This document shows positions 1-10,082 of a DNA stretch of 64,000 nucleotides, in pieces (the stretch's first letter is position 1; each line of letters starts with the position of its first letter). The DNA comes from Isoetes taiwanensis (lineage: Eukaryota > Streptophyta > Lycopodiopsida > Isoetales > Isoetaceae). Under the pieces are notes generated by a model. That model was not told the DNA's origin. It ran no database searches and saw only the letters and a list, made by a program, of their open reading frames with translations. The position numbers and the translations under genes are program-made. The stretch lies in contig JAJEKV010000049.1 in NCBI GenBank assembly GCA_021234155.1, positions 10,516,292-10,580,291 on the forward strand. Reading direction: 5' to 3'.

Positions 1-164
1 AGGAAAGTTGATCATCGTTCTTCTTTATGCTCCAATGGTGGACCGCCATATGGCAACCATTCTATCCCAAATGACAAATCGCAACACCATTCTGTCACAC
101 GACCGGTTGGATCCAGTTATCTGCACACCTGAAGCATCGCCATAGCTAAATCTGCAAGAGCCAT

Positions 165-370
165 CGCAAGAAAGCTTGAAATTGGCAAGATTTTCATCCA
201 GCAGGCAAGTCCAAATACAAGAAACCATTGCAAGAGCTTGAAATCCCCAAAATCGCAAGAGCTTGAAATCTGCAAGAGCCTAAAACCTTAGCATCTCTGG
301 ATCATCTGAGCTTGAAATCTGAAGCATATAGCCAGATTTGAAGCTCAAAATCTGAAGCGTATAAAGCCGG
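165..370. repeat. Short degenerate repeats in an otherwise gene-free start
   Basis: The words GCAAGAGCTTGAAATC and AGCTTGAAATCTG recur about five times, imperfectly, between 165 and 370. I see no credible gene in 1-510; the 77-residue open frame there has no recognisable motif. Confidence 0.5.
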
Positions 371-531
371 ATCTTTCCTTGACGTTGTGGAGTAGGGAGC
401 CCCTATTCCCATTCCACATAACGTAAAAACCACAAAAATATCTCATATTTGGTTCCACATAATGGAAAAGTTCGATCATATTACATCCCGGACATGTCAA
501 TTCATGCCTCCGCCTAAGGTGTCGGCATGGT

Positions 532-557
532 TCTCAGTGGACGATAAAAATCATTCT
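532..557 (+). mobile_element. LINE family 1 3'-terminal remnant
   Basis: The words CTCAGTGGACGATAAAAA and TCATTCTTTC match the last bases before the short-repeat tail of the LINE 3' end at 48060-48380. The upstream structured module is missing, so this is a small leftover terminus. Confidence 0.5.
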
Positions 558-665
558 TTCTAACTTTCTTTCTTTATACGAAATGGCCAATCTCTGCCAT
601 TTCACAACATTAAGGAGAGCAGGAGTTTTGGCTATGGTGATGCTATAAGGTAAATGGATGCGCGA

Positions 666-800
666 TGTGACGACCCCTTACTCCATACGATGCCCCGATC
701 GTATAGAATTGGGAGGCCTCGGGGTCGAACTAAGCTGGGAAGCATAAATATAAGCACAAGCAACATGCGCATATCAACATGCGCATAGATATATTCTTCA
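666..800 (-). mobile_element. LTR end fragment
   Basis: It starts with TGTGACG, like the plus-strand start of the full LTRs at 8496 and 16753, and has the same layout: a perfect 7-bp hairpin (ATACGAT at 685-691, ATCGTAT at 698-704) about 20 bases from the terminus, then a G-rich stretch. By analogy it is the 3' end of an LTR on the minus strand. Similarity fades after about 800. Confidence 0.45.
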
Positions 801-1610
801 TAAACAGTGGAGATCCCACCCCAAGCTCTAACTCAGTATGGTATGACTGATGGTCTGGGCCACAAGATGATAATCTTCTCTCTTTGGCTATGGCGCCACA
901 AGTGTTTTGCGACTCCTGCTATGGCGATTGCAGAGCATTCAGGCTCTAGCAACCCGGTCTGCCAGACTATGAAATTATAAGCATGATGCTGCAGTGGCAC
1001 ACCAACAGATTGGGCTAAATGTATTAATCTTTGCCCCAAAGCATGAATGACCCTTTTTAGAGGCCATAGCCAATTTCGGCGAGTTGGCTGCCACAACAAG
1101 CTGTAAATACAATTTGTTTCATTTGATTCTAATGCTATACATTCACTGAGTTCAGATTCATAAAATCGGTATGCCTTACATTGGTATTCATTGATTTGGA
1201 AGCTGTATCATATCATTTTTATTTCTGTATTTACTCCATGGTTGGCTGCATTGTTGCAAACTGAGCCGGCAGAGTGTTCTCAATGGGATCTGGAAAAGCG
1301 GCCAAAAAAGCAAAAGCAGCGCTGTATATAAAGAATCTGTTCCATTTTCATACCTCAATATCGCACGAGGACAGAACTTCAAGATTCTTGCCGAGAGGGG
1401 TTTCTTTTGTCTCAATTTGTCTTAAAGCTTTTCAAGCAGATCCAGTGGCTTTGTATCCTACAACTAGGTTTTTGCCATTAATCTGGCAGACAAAGCATAG
1501 CCATAGATAGGTGCAAGCATTCAAAGAAAAGACTGTGCCATAGCAAGGAGGAAGCCATTTCCTCTATAGCTGTTTATGTATGTAATTTCAACCTCCAGTT
1601 TATTACGTCA
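801..1610. other. No gene seen
   Basis: Short open frames occur on both strands (for example 833-1099 minus and 1274-1510 plus), but none has a domain, a repeat or a splice pattern I can recognise. Confidence 0.5.
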
Positions 1611-1768
1611 AGTAATGCACGCCGATCGAAATTCCGACAATAATTTTTTTCGGCAGCGCCGCTAGACTCTGCAGCACACTCGCGGCTCCGCCGCTTGTGC
1701 ACCGCCTCATCTAGCGGGGCCGCCTCAAAAAAATTATAGCACGGAATTTCTTCTGGACGTGCATTACC
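1611..1768. mobile_element. 158-bp near-complete hairpin, MITE-like
   Basis: The two halves pair along most of their length: GTAATGCACG (1612-1621) with CGTGCATTAC (1758-1767), GAAATTCCG with CGGAATTTC, AATTTTTTT with AAAAAAATT, CTAGA with TCTAG, and a tip stem GCGGC-TCC-GCCGC at 1682-1694. This is the form of a foldback element or MITE. I could not find a clear target-site duplication. It lies against, and probably interrupts, the methyltransferase-like remnant that ends at 1769. Confidence 0.6.
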
Positions 1769-2040
1769 TAGTACATCATATCTACTTCCGTTTATGTGAA
1801 ACCCATAAGGAATATCAGCAATAATCAAGGTAAAATCTTGGGCCTTCACAAATTGGTCAAGTTTTTTGCAATCTCCTTGAATAACAGAAAACAGATTATT
1901 TTAATCAAAGAGAGTAAAATTTTCATAATGAGACTGGGAACCTTGATCTTCAGGTAAAACCCTTCTCAAAGCTAGGGCCCTTCCATTATTAGCAAGCCTC
2001 ACAAGGTTCAAGAAGTCCTCAGGTAAGGTACTACCTCTTC
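1769..2040 (-). pseudogene. Methyltransferase-like gene remnant (DIPY motif)
   Basis: Read on the minus strand from about 2040, one frame stays open across nearly the whole piece with a single TAA (near 1908). It gives segments LPEDFLNLVRLANN, FSVIQGDCKKLDQF and DFTLIIADIPYGF. In amino-methyltransferases (N6-adenine or N4-cytosine) a G-D-C segment followed by hydrophobic residues and then D-P-P-Y forms the catalytic region; here the motif reads D-I-P-Y. This supports a link to that superfamily but does not prove it. The frame then runs into the hairpin at 1611-1768 and loses meaning. The piece is too short to hold a cofactor-binding domain, so it is a remnant, perhaps one once carried by a transposable element. 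Confidence 0.4.
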
Positions 2041-2044
2041 TTCA

Positions 2045-2890
2045 ACATTCTGCCATGAAGCGCCATCTCCACTATATCTGCAAGGTGCACCACATGGATG
2101 ATGTTAGGTATCCTGTTCTTGCACTTGCCATGGCTGAATCTCCTCAGCGTTTGAAACGATGTTGGAAAGAGCATTGCACTACCGGTTTTGCGGATTGGGC
2201 TGTTGCAAACCGAGCATCGCTGATGCTTGCCGATTCGATCCCGAGCTTTTGCAACAATATCTCAATAGTTTTTCTCAAAAGATATAGGATGCGCCATTTT
2301 GGCCCAAGTGAAACCGGTCATTATCATGCACACATAAATCCCACCTTGGCACCGGGCCCCAAGCTTATTTGCTTGCCGTTGTCCAGAACAAGCTTGTAGC
2401 TATTGCATCAATTCGCACGCGGGGTCCCACAGCTACTGGATTGAGGCGGTAGATGGGAGCTGCCGCAATTGCCGCTGAAAGCTATGACTATGTGCCCGCT
2501 TGCCGCCATGTGGTTATTGAAGATGAAAGCGATACTCTTACGAAGTTGCCCTAGTTTTGAGATAGTCCGGAATCATTTTTTGACCTTAGCATTCCATTCC
2601 ACGCTTCCACAACTTCTCAGAGCACCATCTGTGCATGACTTGGCATTATACATATTTGAGGTTCTAGATAAACATCGGCAATTACTGAGCCCTTAGTAGT
2701 CATTATCTCCGCTTGTCTAGTATCATCATTGCTGCAAAGGTTTTTCCCTTGAAAACCTTTCAAGGCAGGGGTTTTTTAATCCTAGTAGTAATGATTGTAC
2801 TAGCCCATTGTATGGGTCCCATGACCTATTGGTCTCCGTGGACGTTAAAAAAACTAAACTATTCTATTCTATTCTATTCTATTCTGCAAA
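2045..2890 (+). mobile_element. LINE family 1, 3' end (copy a)
   Basis: The frame from 2055 contains PQRLKRCWKEH after a run of residues that aligns with the copy at 31780-32905 (PQRLKACWKER) and that at 35470-36690 (PQCLKVSWKEK). This is the region downstream of the reverse transcriptase. The copy ends with the structured 3' module at 2727-2793, a conserved stretch containing GTCTCCGTGGACG, an A-rich stretch and a TTCTA pentamer tail (about 2860-2888). It is 5'-truncated, as is usual for LINEs, and carries stops, so it is inactive. Confidence 0.75.
2727..2793 (+). other. Structured LINE 3' RNA module (copy a)
   Basis: The stem-loop GGTTTTTCCCTTGAAAACC is followed by a second pairing, GGGG-TTTTTTAA-TCC, both enclosed by an outer helix (CATTGCTGC at 2727-2735 against GTAGTAATG at 2785-2793, with a few imperfect pairs). 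The same arrangement recurs at 32753, 48226 and 58841. By analogy with other LINEs, such a structure may be the site the element's reverse transcriptase recognises. Confidence 0.6.
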
Positions 2891-3431
2891 ATAAATAGAG
2901 CACAAATTTAAAAGTGAAACATAAGTTCAAAATGCAAAAAACAACTTACTCAACGATTAAAGTTTAGAGCATATTGAATGATTCTTTAATCAGAGGCTGT
3001 GGAGAGCTAAAGTTCCTTCATTTTTTCCCAGCTGTCTACATTCAATTGTTCCATCAAAATAGACTAGCAGTGCATAACATTTTTCTGACTGCATGAAAAG
3101 AGAGATTGCATAAGAATAGTTTTGGGTAAGTGGTTACATTTCATAAGTGCAGTGCTTATTGAACAAAAACAAAAAAGGCAACAAAAGAATTCTATTCCAG
3201 AGTAGAAACAGGAGAAAGGATGTACAATGTAGAGGAAAAAAGAAATAAATACCACCGTGGAGTAGACATGAAGCTAAAAAATACGCATAAGGGAAAATAA
3301 AAAGAAGAATTAGAAAGGAAGTAGCTATTCCAGAATAGGACCAAAGAATATTAGGCTGCTCGAAAATAAAAAGCAAGATCAAATGCTTGAAGACAAAAAG
3401 CAAAATCAAATGTTGTTCAAGAAATGAAAGT
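2891..3431. other. No gene seen
   Basis: AT-rich DNA. The hydrophobic minus-strand open frames (for example 3134-3451) are explained by base composition. Confidence 0.5.
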
Positions 3432-3857
3432 TTACTTGTGAACTTCGGCAAACATCTCTTCGATTGTAAATTCTTTATCCACTACGTTTTTTAGCAGAGT
3501 CTCTAAAAATGCTTGATCAACAAATCTTTGGACCTCCTTCCAAGCTGTGATCGTCATCTCCTTTTTAGGAACGTCTGCCCCTTCTTTCTTGTCACTGGAT
3601 TTTACCTTTTTGTTTCAACTCCCCATGTTCATACATAGTGAAAATTTGATTCTGCATATCCCAAATCTGTAAATGCATAAGGGTGTTAGTACTAACAGAA
3701 AACAATATGGATATCTTACAAGAGATACTAACCTTTCCTTCCTTGAAAGTGAGCTGAAAATAGTTGTCGTGCTTGGTGAGTGTTGCCCTTTTTGCTTCTT
3801 GTTCATAGTCAAGGCAACAGTCAATAGCACATTGCTCTTTTAATTCAAACCAGTTTG
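3432..3857 (-). pseudogene. C-terminal two-exon gene remnant, function unknown
   Basis: On the minus strand exon 1 (3857-3733) follows a CCAG acceptor and reads NWFELKEQCAIDCCLDYEQ... to LTFKEGK, ending at a GT donor. Exon 2 (3666-3432) follows a TTTACAG acceptor, starts IWDMQNQIFTMYEHG, and after one single-base frameshift in an A run (near 3600) continues with KKEMTITAWKEVQRFVDQAF and EFTIEEMFAEVHK to a TAA stop. The clean splice sites, matching phase and charged, non-repetitive composition argue for a real former gene. I do not recognise the family. The frameshift makes it a probable pseudogene, and upstream exons were not found. Confidence 0.5.
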
Positions 3858-5734
3858 CTGGAGTTCAAAGGTTCTCACCATATCTTTCTTTAACACTAGA
3901 CCTGTCCCTGGGACCATTCCTGATCCATGGACCAGAACTGACCCACATGACCTCTGCCACTTAAACCCATGTAACTCACTAAAATTTCAATTTTATAATA
4001 TATCACCATCATTTGAGTCTTCACTTGTTTCTTAATGACCTCTGAGAATTTCGAGACCAATGGGGTCACCTATACCTTGTGGTGATTACTCAAACATTGG
4101 AGAATTTGGCAGTTTTTGCACCAGTCCAGAACTGCTTTCTTTGATATTTCTAGCATAAAGTGACCTAAACCTTGCTAAAATTGGAGGTATTTGCATGTTT
4201 ATCATAGAACACGTTGAGTTTTATGTTCCCATGTTTTCTTGCGATCATCTGACATCGGTGGAAGCTGCCAAACCCTATTTTGCTCAAAAAAGCTGCTTGA
4301 GGTTCAAGAATTGTTTCTCTTTCATTATAACAAGTTTTGATTTAATTCTTGTGGCCATGAGTTGCTAATTGTAGGAGCTATAGTTTCATGATTTTTTGGA
4401 GTGTTCATAAGTCATGTTAACCTCAATATTTACTAAAAGAATCTACTATACAGAATTCTGGACAAAAGTATATGTTAAAATGCTCCAATAACAACTATCC
4501 ATAATGCCATGGTGGTAATAAATGATGTGTTCTATTTATATCTACATATAACATAACCCTTGTCAACCTACATATAGTGTAACTAGGGTGTAACCACGCA
4601 ATTTTTGGAATTCAAACATGATGTACAACAAATGTTTATTAACACATTAGAGCATAAAAAGTTGGGTCAACTCCATAATTATAGGTCCAAAACTCCACAA
4701 TCATTAAGTTAGTGATGTTTATTGATGAATTCAAGTGGATGTTGTTAAGTTTAGCCATGACAATATATAAATAGACCACATAACATTTCATATATGCTTC
4801 TTTGGTTCATAGAAAGGGACACTACTTTTCCCCAAATATGCATTTAAAATAGTTCAAAATGTGAGAAATGATATATATAGAAATCTCTCTTATATAGGTT
4901 GCATGGTCTTATTGAAAAAAATACCATGAAATCTGCTTATTTCTTATTAGCATAAACTTCATATCTGTGTTACTGCTATAAAGCATTGTCATACAAGTAG
5001 AATAATATTACATGTAAGTTGTCTTTCATGTATATTATATTTTTTATGGATGCAAACCTTTCTTGGCAATAGAAATCTCTAGTTGCATGTTAAAGGAATA
5101 TGTTATTTCTAAGGTTCTAATTTATATAAGCACGCATCACCATTTATGGTCCATGAGACCAATTATATAGAGCAGATATCTCTCACTAGCCTTATCCATT
5201 TTCCCACATAGAATGATACTATGGCTTTTTAGCTTCGATCACATGATTTTTGAAAAGTTCATGTAGGTCCAATTGGTCATAAATACCCTATAAATTCTCA
5301 ATTTTTTGTGCTTCAATCTTACCCTTAAATTATGCAAGCTAACCTAATCAATTAATTTTGTCCTATAGAGAATCATACAAGTAAACTATATGTGAAAGTT
5401 GAGATCAAAACTTATTAAGATGGCACTATTAATGATTTTTAAACTTTCAGTCATTTGGACCAATGATGGCCTGCAATTGGACTGCAGATAGCGGTCTATC
5501 TTGATTTTTTATAGTAAAAGTTTTTCATATTGTGATTCTCTCCCATGCCTCCGAGCACTGCCATCATTTGCCACATATCATGTAACCAACGAACAAATGT
5601 AAGTGGACTGTACACTACAAGAGAACAAACATTTTTTGTCATTTTGTAGACTTCTGCAAATTTCAGTGAGAACCCGACAAAATGTGACCATAAAAATATC
5701 AAAAATTACTGATAATACATCATCAGTTTCTTGT
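3858..5734. other. No gene seen
   Basis: A long AT-rich stretch with only short open frames. No structural RNA, long repeat or conserved protein segment was apparent on either strand. Confidence 0.5.
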
Positions 5735-6040
5735 CACTTTTTTCGGCAGATTTCTAACACCTATTTTGTCATATTTTAAGTTGTTTTTTGGCAACTTGTT
5801 GTCATTTATAGTGTCATATTTTAAATTTCTTTTTTTTTCTTGGTCACCTTTTTGGCAATTCTTGGACATCTATTATGTCATATTTTTTATCATTTCTTGT
5901 CAATTTTTTGGCAATTCTTTGGCACCTATTTTATCATTGTTTAAGTTGTCTTGGCACTTTTTTGTCACCTATTTAAACATATTTTACGTCATGTTTGTCA
6001 CTTTTTTGAAAATTTTTGTGTCATGTATTTAGTCATACTA
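5735..6040 (+). repeat. Degenerate tandem repeat, about 50-60 bp units
   Basis: About five diverged units share the words TTGTCA, TTTTTTGGCAA, GGCACCTATTTT and GTCATATTTTAAGTTGT. The plus-strand hydrophobic open frame (5766-6032) follows from the T-rich repeat and is not a gene. Confidence 0.6.
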
Positions 6041-6530
6041 AGTTATTTTCGTCATCTGGCCCATTCTATTGGTGATGAAGCTAAAATTTGTGTCTCTCTT
6101 CCTTCCGGCCATGGTCTTCCTGACTGTATGATTGTGAAAAGTGGCCCTATCTTTCTAAATTAGGCCCTTCAATTGCTTAATGGCCTTTAGCTTGCAAACT
6201 TATTTCCTCAACTTACTCTATTTGCAAATTTTCGTGCTAAGAGAGATTGTCCTACAATGGTCTCTTCTTCCTCTGTGCCTCCTACCTCTGTTGTGTCCCC
6301 TTTACCTTCTGTTGTCCCTTCTACCAATGCTATTGCTACCTCTGTTGCTGCTATTCCATCTGCTCCTAAAGCCTCTATCCCACAGAAGATTGTGCATACT
6401 CTGACTTTTAATCAGGATGTCTGGTTGAACTACATAATATCCAGGAGATGCAAGAGCGCATGGTAGTGTTTAGGTGCAATAAGGCTAGTCAACATATCTT
6501 CCATGTCATGAACTAGTTTGATAATTTGCA
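6041..6530 (+). other. Unrecognised coding-like remnant
   Basis: One frame reads a plausible segment (IGDEAKICVSLPSGHGLPDC), then stops, then a serine/proline/valine-rich stretch (6257-6400) leading into IPQKIVHTLTFNQDVWLNYI. It could be a decayed retroelement gag or a gene tail. No family was recognised. Confidence 0.25.
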
Positions 6531-6726
6531 TGGAAGGGTGGAGTAAAGAGGAGGCTCTCCCTTATCAGTTATCCATTTTTTTTTTTTTTTTTTTTTTGGG
6601 GGGGGGGGGGGGGAGGGAGGGCGAGAATAGAATAGAATAGATTTTTAGGCTCTCCCTCACCAAATGCTAGACAAAATGGAAGGGTGGAACAAAGAGGAGG
6701 CTTCCCCCTTGCCAATTTCCAGGATG
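6531..6726. repeat. Duplicated flank around a T22-G16 run and a pentamer tail
   Basis: A segment containing GGAAGGGTGGA and AAAGAGGAGGCT occurs at about 6533-6575 and again at about 6678-6722. Between the copies lie 22 T (6576-6597), 16 G (6598-6613), GGGAGGG words and, on the minus strand, an ATTCT pentamer run (6625-6641). The arrangement suggests a minus-strand LINE terminus inserted with a long target duplication. Confidence 0.5.
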
Positions 6727-7749
6727 AGATGGACTGACCTCCCGTCAAAATCATGTGAGATGGAGATGGTTGTTGCTGGCTCTATTCATATGGAGGTGGA
6801 ACATAGTATTTAAATCTCATGAACCTTTTGTCTTGGAATGTGAAGGGCACATATCTTCTTATATTATAAAAAATTATCCTGTAGGTAGGTCATGCATCAA
6901 ACATGGGCGGCTCGGATTGTGCCACATGGCATGCCACGTGTGCTTTTTTTACTGCGAAAAGGTGCGGCATTATCCAAACGGTTCATAGGCGAATACGACA
7001 TAGAGGGGAAAAAAAAGGGCCCACCGGAATGGAGAAGGGAAGCCCGTATTTTTATTCCTACACGTCTGCTCCATTCAATTTTTGACTTGGGCTGGGCAGT
7101 GTTAGATTCAGGGGTTAATCCCGCAGGTGAGTCTTTGTGGAAGGAGTTTGATATTACGACAGGGCAGTGCAGTACCAACACAAATGGCCGCCAAACCCAC
7201 AGCCCATTTTCTTCTTCTTCGTATTCCAAAGACCCATCTGGATTCCCCATTTTCTTCTTTTTCTTCAGCCTAATCTGCGGGATTGATCTCTGTAACGTTA
7301 GCTATGAAGGCTTATACCAGAATCTAGCGGCAAATTTCTGGAGATAGGGTTTCAGAATCATATGATTTTGTCGGGCAAAACCAAATTGAAACTTTCATAC
7401 GCAGGATCATACCGAAATGGCAAAGGGTTAGGGCTTCTAATGCAGAAATGGGCGATGAGTTTTTGCCCTGGCGATGGCCTTGAAGGCCCAGAAATATTTT
7501 ATCCTTTTAACTCTGCATCTTTCCTGTCCTTTATTTCTTCTAACTCTTTGCTTTTAAAAACTCTGCACCTCTGCTTCAACATGGAGCCAGGGCCTTCAAA
7601 GAGGGAGGTTTTCGATTCAAACAAAGAGGCAAATCGAGCTTTACTTCTGAAGCTTTGGCTATGGCGGCAAAGAGGGTGGTTTTCGATTTAGTTGATGTCA
7701 TGTCTTTTGCATCATAGCCTTTGTTGATCACTTTTTTCTTTTAGTACAG
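6727..7749. other. No recognised gene
   Basis: It has several overlapping open frames of 60-151 codons (for example 6892-7347 plus) that contradict each other, none with a known motif. It lies directly upstream of the FHA exons, so it may contain decayed 5' exons or introns of that gene, but I could not show this. Confidence 0.4.
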
Positions 7750-8029
7750 GCATAACTTTGCAATTTACTGAACCACCTGAAGCTCGCAACCCAACTATTA
7801 GGTGGGATCTGTATGTTTTCAAAGATGGAGAACCTTTATCGGGTAAGTCAGATTTCATTCTGTTACTGCTTAGGTGGAATGAATGATGTCAGATACTGAT
7901 ATTATTACATGAAGATCCCCTATATATCCATTGTCAAAGTTGCTACTTATTTGGACTGGAGAGGAGGATTGTAGACATTCCTACGGACCATCTGTCTTGC
8001 AGCAAGCAACATGCTGTGATGCAATATAG
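7750..8029 (+). pseudogene. DDL-like: DAWDLE/SNIP1-type FHA domain, two exons
   Basis: Exon 1 (7750-7842, after a TACAG acceptor and before GGTAAGT) reads ITLQFTEPPEARNPTIRW then DLYVFKDGEPLS. Exon 2 (7915-8029, split codon in phase) reads PLYIHCQSCYLFGLERR and IVDIPTDHLSCSKQHAVMQY and ends at an AG|GT donor. This is the N-terminal half of the FHA domain of plant DAWDLE and animal SNIP1, nuclear proteins that bind phosphothreonine and help microRNA processing. FHA domains bind phosphate through an arginine after a conserved glycine (usually F-G-R-E-R-R); here it is F-G-L-E-R-R, so that residue is lost, and the usual HRQ is HCQ. The next exon (with LGSTNKT) is not visible before the LTR element at 8496. 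Probably a decayed or partial gene copy. Confidence 0.75.
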
Positions 8030-8490
8030 GTCCTCTTTTATGGATTTCCAATGTACCTATATCTTTGTTTATATATCTTTGTTTGGATTTTCAATGTATC
8101 TATATCTTTGTTTTAATTTCACTGAAATTAGTTATATATATCTTTATTTGTTTGTTCTCTCTCAGCATTGATTGGATGCAGGGTATTAGATATTATAATT
8201 ACCTCATGCATTGACAATAATATTTGATATTTTGGCCTCCTATTGTGGCCATTCCAATTAAATTAATTTGAAGGGAGTTTACTTTATCCATCTATCTAAG
8301 TTGCACAATGTGATCTAAGAAACTCATAGTGGCCTAGACATTTCGTACTTATTGCAGAATTAAAGAGACTCAAAAGTTCCACGCATGAGAGATTGAAATT
8401 GAGAAGCGAGAGAAATGATTCATGTAATATCCTTCAAACATTGCTTAGAGACAAAATGAACAATTATTACATGGACTTAATTATTACATG
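8030..8490. other. No gene seen
   Basis: AT-rich sequence, possibly intron of the FHA gene. No further FHA exon was recognised. Confidence 0.4.
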
Positions 8491-8495
8491 GCTCC

Positions 8496-10065
8496 TGTGA
8501 CGCTCCCTGAATATATACGACACCCGGACGTATATATACGGGGACTTTCCCCTCCCATGGCAACCACCTCGCCATGAGCAGGGCCCTCCGTCTATTCCGG
8601 CCACCCATATTATGGTGCCCGAAAGAAGGACACGAAGGGGTCATTCGGCCCACGCCTTCAATGGGACTCCTACATCGCGGAAGCATGAATACAAGGGTTA
8701 GCACACAGCATAAATCACATATAAATAACCACCACGAAGGGTGGCGCATCCATCCAAATACCAATGGCAAAGAATATGCATCTAAAACTAAGAAAACACC
8801 CAAACCTCAGGTTCTACCCCGGCTCAGACTCCAGTGAGGATCGACTGACGGTTGGGCCTCAAGAGATCAGCAGACCGAGTCTTGGCATGGCATTGGCTGG
8901 CATAGAACATCGGCTAGGGTTGTCCACTCCATCCGCCCCTCCTGTGCACACTTTGCAGATGGGTCAATTCACGCTATGGCATCGCTATAGCCTTCCGGAG
9001 ACGCAGACTCAAGGTATCACCCTTTTGAGCCTACTCCAGGGTTCATGAAGCCCCGGTCCGATGAGGCAGGTCAGGGAAGCGTCCCCTTCCAGAATCACAG
9101 TGGTTCCATGGGTGAGCTAGAGAATGCGTGCTGCATCAGCGACCCCCGCATCCGTACCCGACTTACTCACCCTAAATCTACTCAAAGTGCAAGGTGCCCC
9201 ATACGGGTCACACCACTACACCCAGGGAGTGTCAGACCCATACCCGGCCCTCTACGTGACCGGCTATCAGGCCTAGCCCACTGTAGAAGTCTCAGGAGCC
9301 TTTTATGTTCATGCAAGACCCCACCCCCACTTCACCACTGTGTTCCTTGTCTGGTGCTAAGCCAGTCCATAGCGTCTATGACCCGGTGGGCTCTTGTGCA
9401 CAGGCCGCATCTAATGGGAATAATACAGGGCTCTATCTAGGAGCATACTACAATACATGGGCTCAGAGGTCTCTACCCCCCGTAATCCCCCATCTCCGGA
9501 GTGCTAACTAAGCAAAGAACTACTAAACCATCAACCAAAGCACATACAGAGACTAGAGATAAGAATACTCACCATATCAATCAAGGGTTAGTCTAACAGG
9601 TAAACCACAGAGAAAACAGAGAGAGAACACACCACAGAGAGGCGCTATACTATAAATCAACAAAGTAACCTACTGACTAACCGTCAAATCGGTCTTGGGC
9701 TGCTCCATCTCGACTAACTGAAGGGCGCCCGGCACGCTCCTCCTCCTCCATCCCCAATTGCTCCCAATTCGAATTGGGGCACAAAAGCCCTAATTTGGGT
9801 GTCCAAAATGGAAACCCTACCTTGCCCAATCGATTTGGGTCAGGTGGCATGTCAATAATTAACTAATTTGGTATTTTAGCCCTTTTTAATATTAGGATAA
9901 GCCCTAAATTCGAATTAGGGTTTTGGGTTAGGTTTCCACCTTCATAATTTAATTATTAACATAGCTAACCTTAGCTTATGAATAATTAATGTGCCATTAA
10001 TTATTCATAGTGACGTGTCATGTATTTATACTTAAATATGCGTTATAAATATGTGGAACGTCACA
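8496..10065 (-). repeat. 3' LTR of the LARD-like element
   Basis: 1570 bp, TG...CA termini, near-identical to 16753-18311. A hairpin (ATATATACG 8511-8519, CGTATATAT 8529-8537) sits close to the end that corresponds to U5. Confidence 0.9.
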
Positions 10066-10082
10066 TTCTCCCTTACCTTTAA
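10066..10082 (-). other. Polypurine tract of the LARD-like element
   Basis: On the minus strand AAAGGTAAGGGAGAA runs directly up to the TGTGACG start of the 3' LTR, the expected site for plus-strand DNA priming. Confidence 0.65.

Noticed and set aside
5766-6163. Hydrophobic plus-strand ORFs as small membrane proteins
   Set aside because: They are translations of the T-rich tandem repeat.
6897-7347. A gene in the overlapping 117- and 151-codon ORFs
   Set aside because: Opposite-strand frames of similar length overlap without any motif or splice evidence.
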